Assembly (NCBI RefSeq): GCF_003944835.1
Contig: NZ_RWIV01000001.1
Coordinates: forward strand, 3,771,501-3,835,500
Source: Bacillus sp. HMF5848
GTDB taxonomy: Bacteria; Bacillota; Bacilli; Bacillales; HMF5848
Direction: 5' to 3'
Length of the DNA stretch: 64,000 nucleotides
Every line of letters starts with the position of its first letter. The stretch's first letter is position 1. The translations under genes were made by a program, and so were the position numbers. The notes under the pieces were generated by a model. It was not told where the DNA came from. It ran no database searches and saw nothing but the letters and a program-made list of their open reading frames with translations. Shown here piece by piece: positions 63,587 to 64,000 of this stretch.

Positions 63587-64000
63587 CTAAAAAGTAAAGT
63601 TATTCTCCGCTTCCTGTAATACGGGATGTTTTGTATCTTTTTCCGATAGAATCGCATGGGAAGTTGGCCAATCAATATTTAATAACGGGTCATTCCAAAG
63701 TATTCCTCTATCATGTTCAGGTGAATATAATTCATCTACCTTATAAGTTACCTCCGTATTGTCAACTAACGTACAAAATCCATGTGCAAACCCTTTAGGT
63801 ACTAACAGCTGACGTTTGTTAGCCTCACTCAAGATTACACCAACCCATTGCCCGAATGTAGGAGAACCTTTACGAATATCAACTGCCACATCATAAATTG
63901 CTCCTCGAATACAACGTACTAATTTAGTTTGTGCCTTTGGCTCTAATTGATAGTGTAAACCTCTGATCGTACCAGCTGGTACAGAAAGAGAGTGATTGTC
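63587..64000 (-). CDS. rfbC: dTDP-4-dehydrorhamnose 3,5-epimerase, 5' end cut by the window
   Basis: About 138 codons of RfbC/RmlC, running off the right edge. Readable parts include GTIRGLHYQ, KLVRCIRGAIYDVAVDIRKG, SPTFGQWVGV and VPKGFAHGFCTL. This is a cupin-fold enzyme, and HYQ plus GFAHGF include its active-site and core residues. It epimerises C3 and C5 of dTDP-4-keto-6-deoxyglucose. The true start, and probably rfbA (glucose-1-phosphate thymidylyltransferase), lie beyond the window. Confidence 0.93.
   Translation of the reverse strand, partial: DNHSLSVPAGTIRGLHYQLEPKAQTKLVRCIRGAIYDVAVDIRKGSPTFGQWVGVILSEANKRQLLVPKGFAHGFCTLVDNTEVTYKVDELYSPEHDRGILWNDPLLNIDWPTSHAILSEKDTKHPVLQEAENNFTF

Overview
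The window looks like chromosomal DNA of a low-GC, spore-forming-type Bacillota, most likely a Bacillaceae member; the genus cannot be fixed from sequence alone. The signs are AGGAGG-type ribosome sites, frequent TTG/GTG starts, many U-tailed terminators, two palindromic intergenic elements typical of Bacillaceae, SLH-anchored surface proteins, and homologues of TagO, SpoIID/LytB, MurJ and a c-di-GMP-I riboswitch. No rRNA, tRNA, complete insertion sequence, prophage or CRISPR array was seen.

Layout. 0-8 kb is a wall-biogenesis block: the start of a TagO-like transferase, a small secreted coiled-coil protein with a SpoIID/LytB protein, a polysaccharide deacetylase, an SLH lipoprotein, MurJ and an SLH-anchored amidase. 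8.3-16.6 kb has a large SLH phosphodiester-glycosidase protein, an MFS exporter and a 1041-aa SLH/Ig-like surface protein. 16.7-23.8 kb is a TetR - adaptor - RND permease - TolC-like efflux operon. 24.8-29.4 kb has a 51-aa membrane protein and two translationally coupled SLH/HtrA-like proteins; one has the full catalytic triad and the other has lost two of the three residues. 29.6-31.5 kb holds a DNA-binding protein behind a c-di-GMP-I riboswitch with its terminator, then an HD-GYP protein. 32-33 kb is a NERD/zinc-ribbon protein. 33.4-37.7 kb is an SLH-anchored subtilase. 37.8-49.6 kb is rich in c-di-GMP signalling: three GGDEF proteins, a second HD-GYP protein and a chemoreceptor, with a glycosyltransferase and a penicillin-acylase-family protein between them. 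49.8-57.9 kb has a Gfo/Idh/MocA oxidoreductase, an SLH protein with Ig-like repeats and a second, non-SLH subtilase. 58.4-64 kb is the end of a dTDP-rhamnose/polysaccharide operon: rfbC (cut), rfbB, rfbD, two GT2 transferases and a polyprenyl-phosphate sugar transferase.

How it fits together. Most products act at the cell surface: polymer priming, lipid II flipping, wall hydrolysis, SLH-anchored enzymes and glycan synthesis. The c-di-GMP genes and riboswitch suggest that some of this surface or motility programme is switched by the second messenger (inference).

The most unusual feature is a set of intergenic arrays with 21-22 bp monomers: 11.6-12.0, 18.2-18.4, 24.1-24.7, 31.7-32.0 and 49.6-49.7 kb. 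The four families differ in sequence but share the period. Two have exact higher-order repeats of 82 and 103 bp, and one family occurs at two loci with the same left edge. I know of no named element that matches them.
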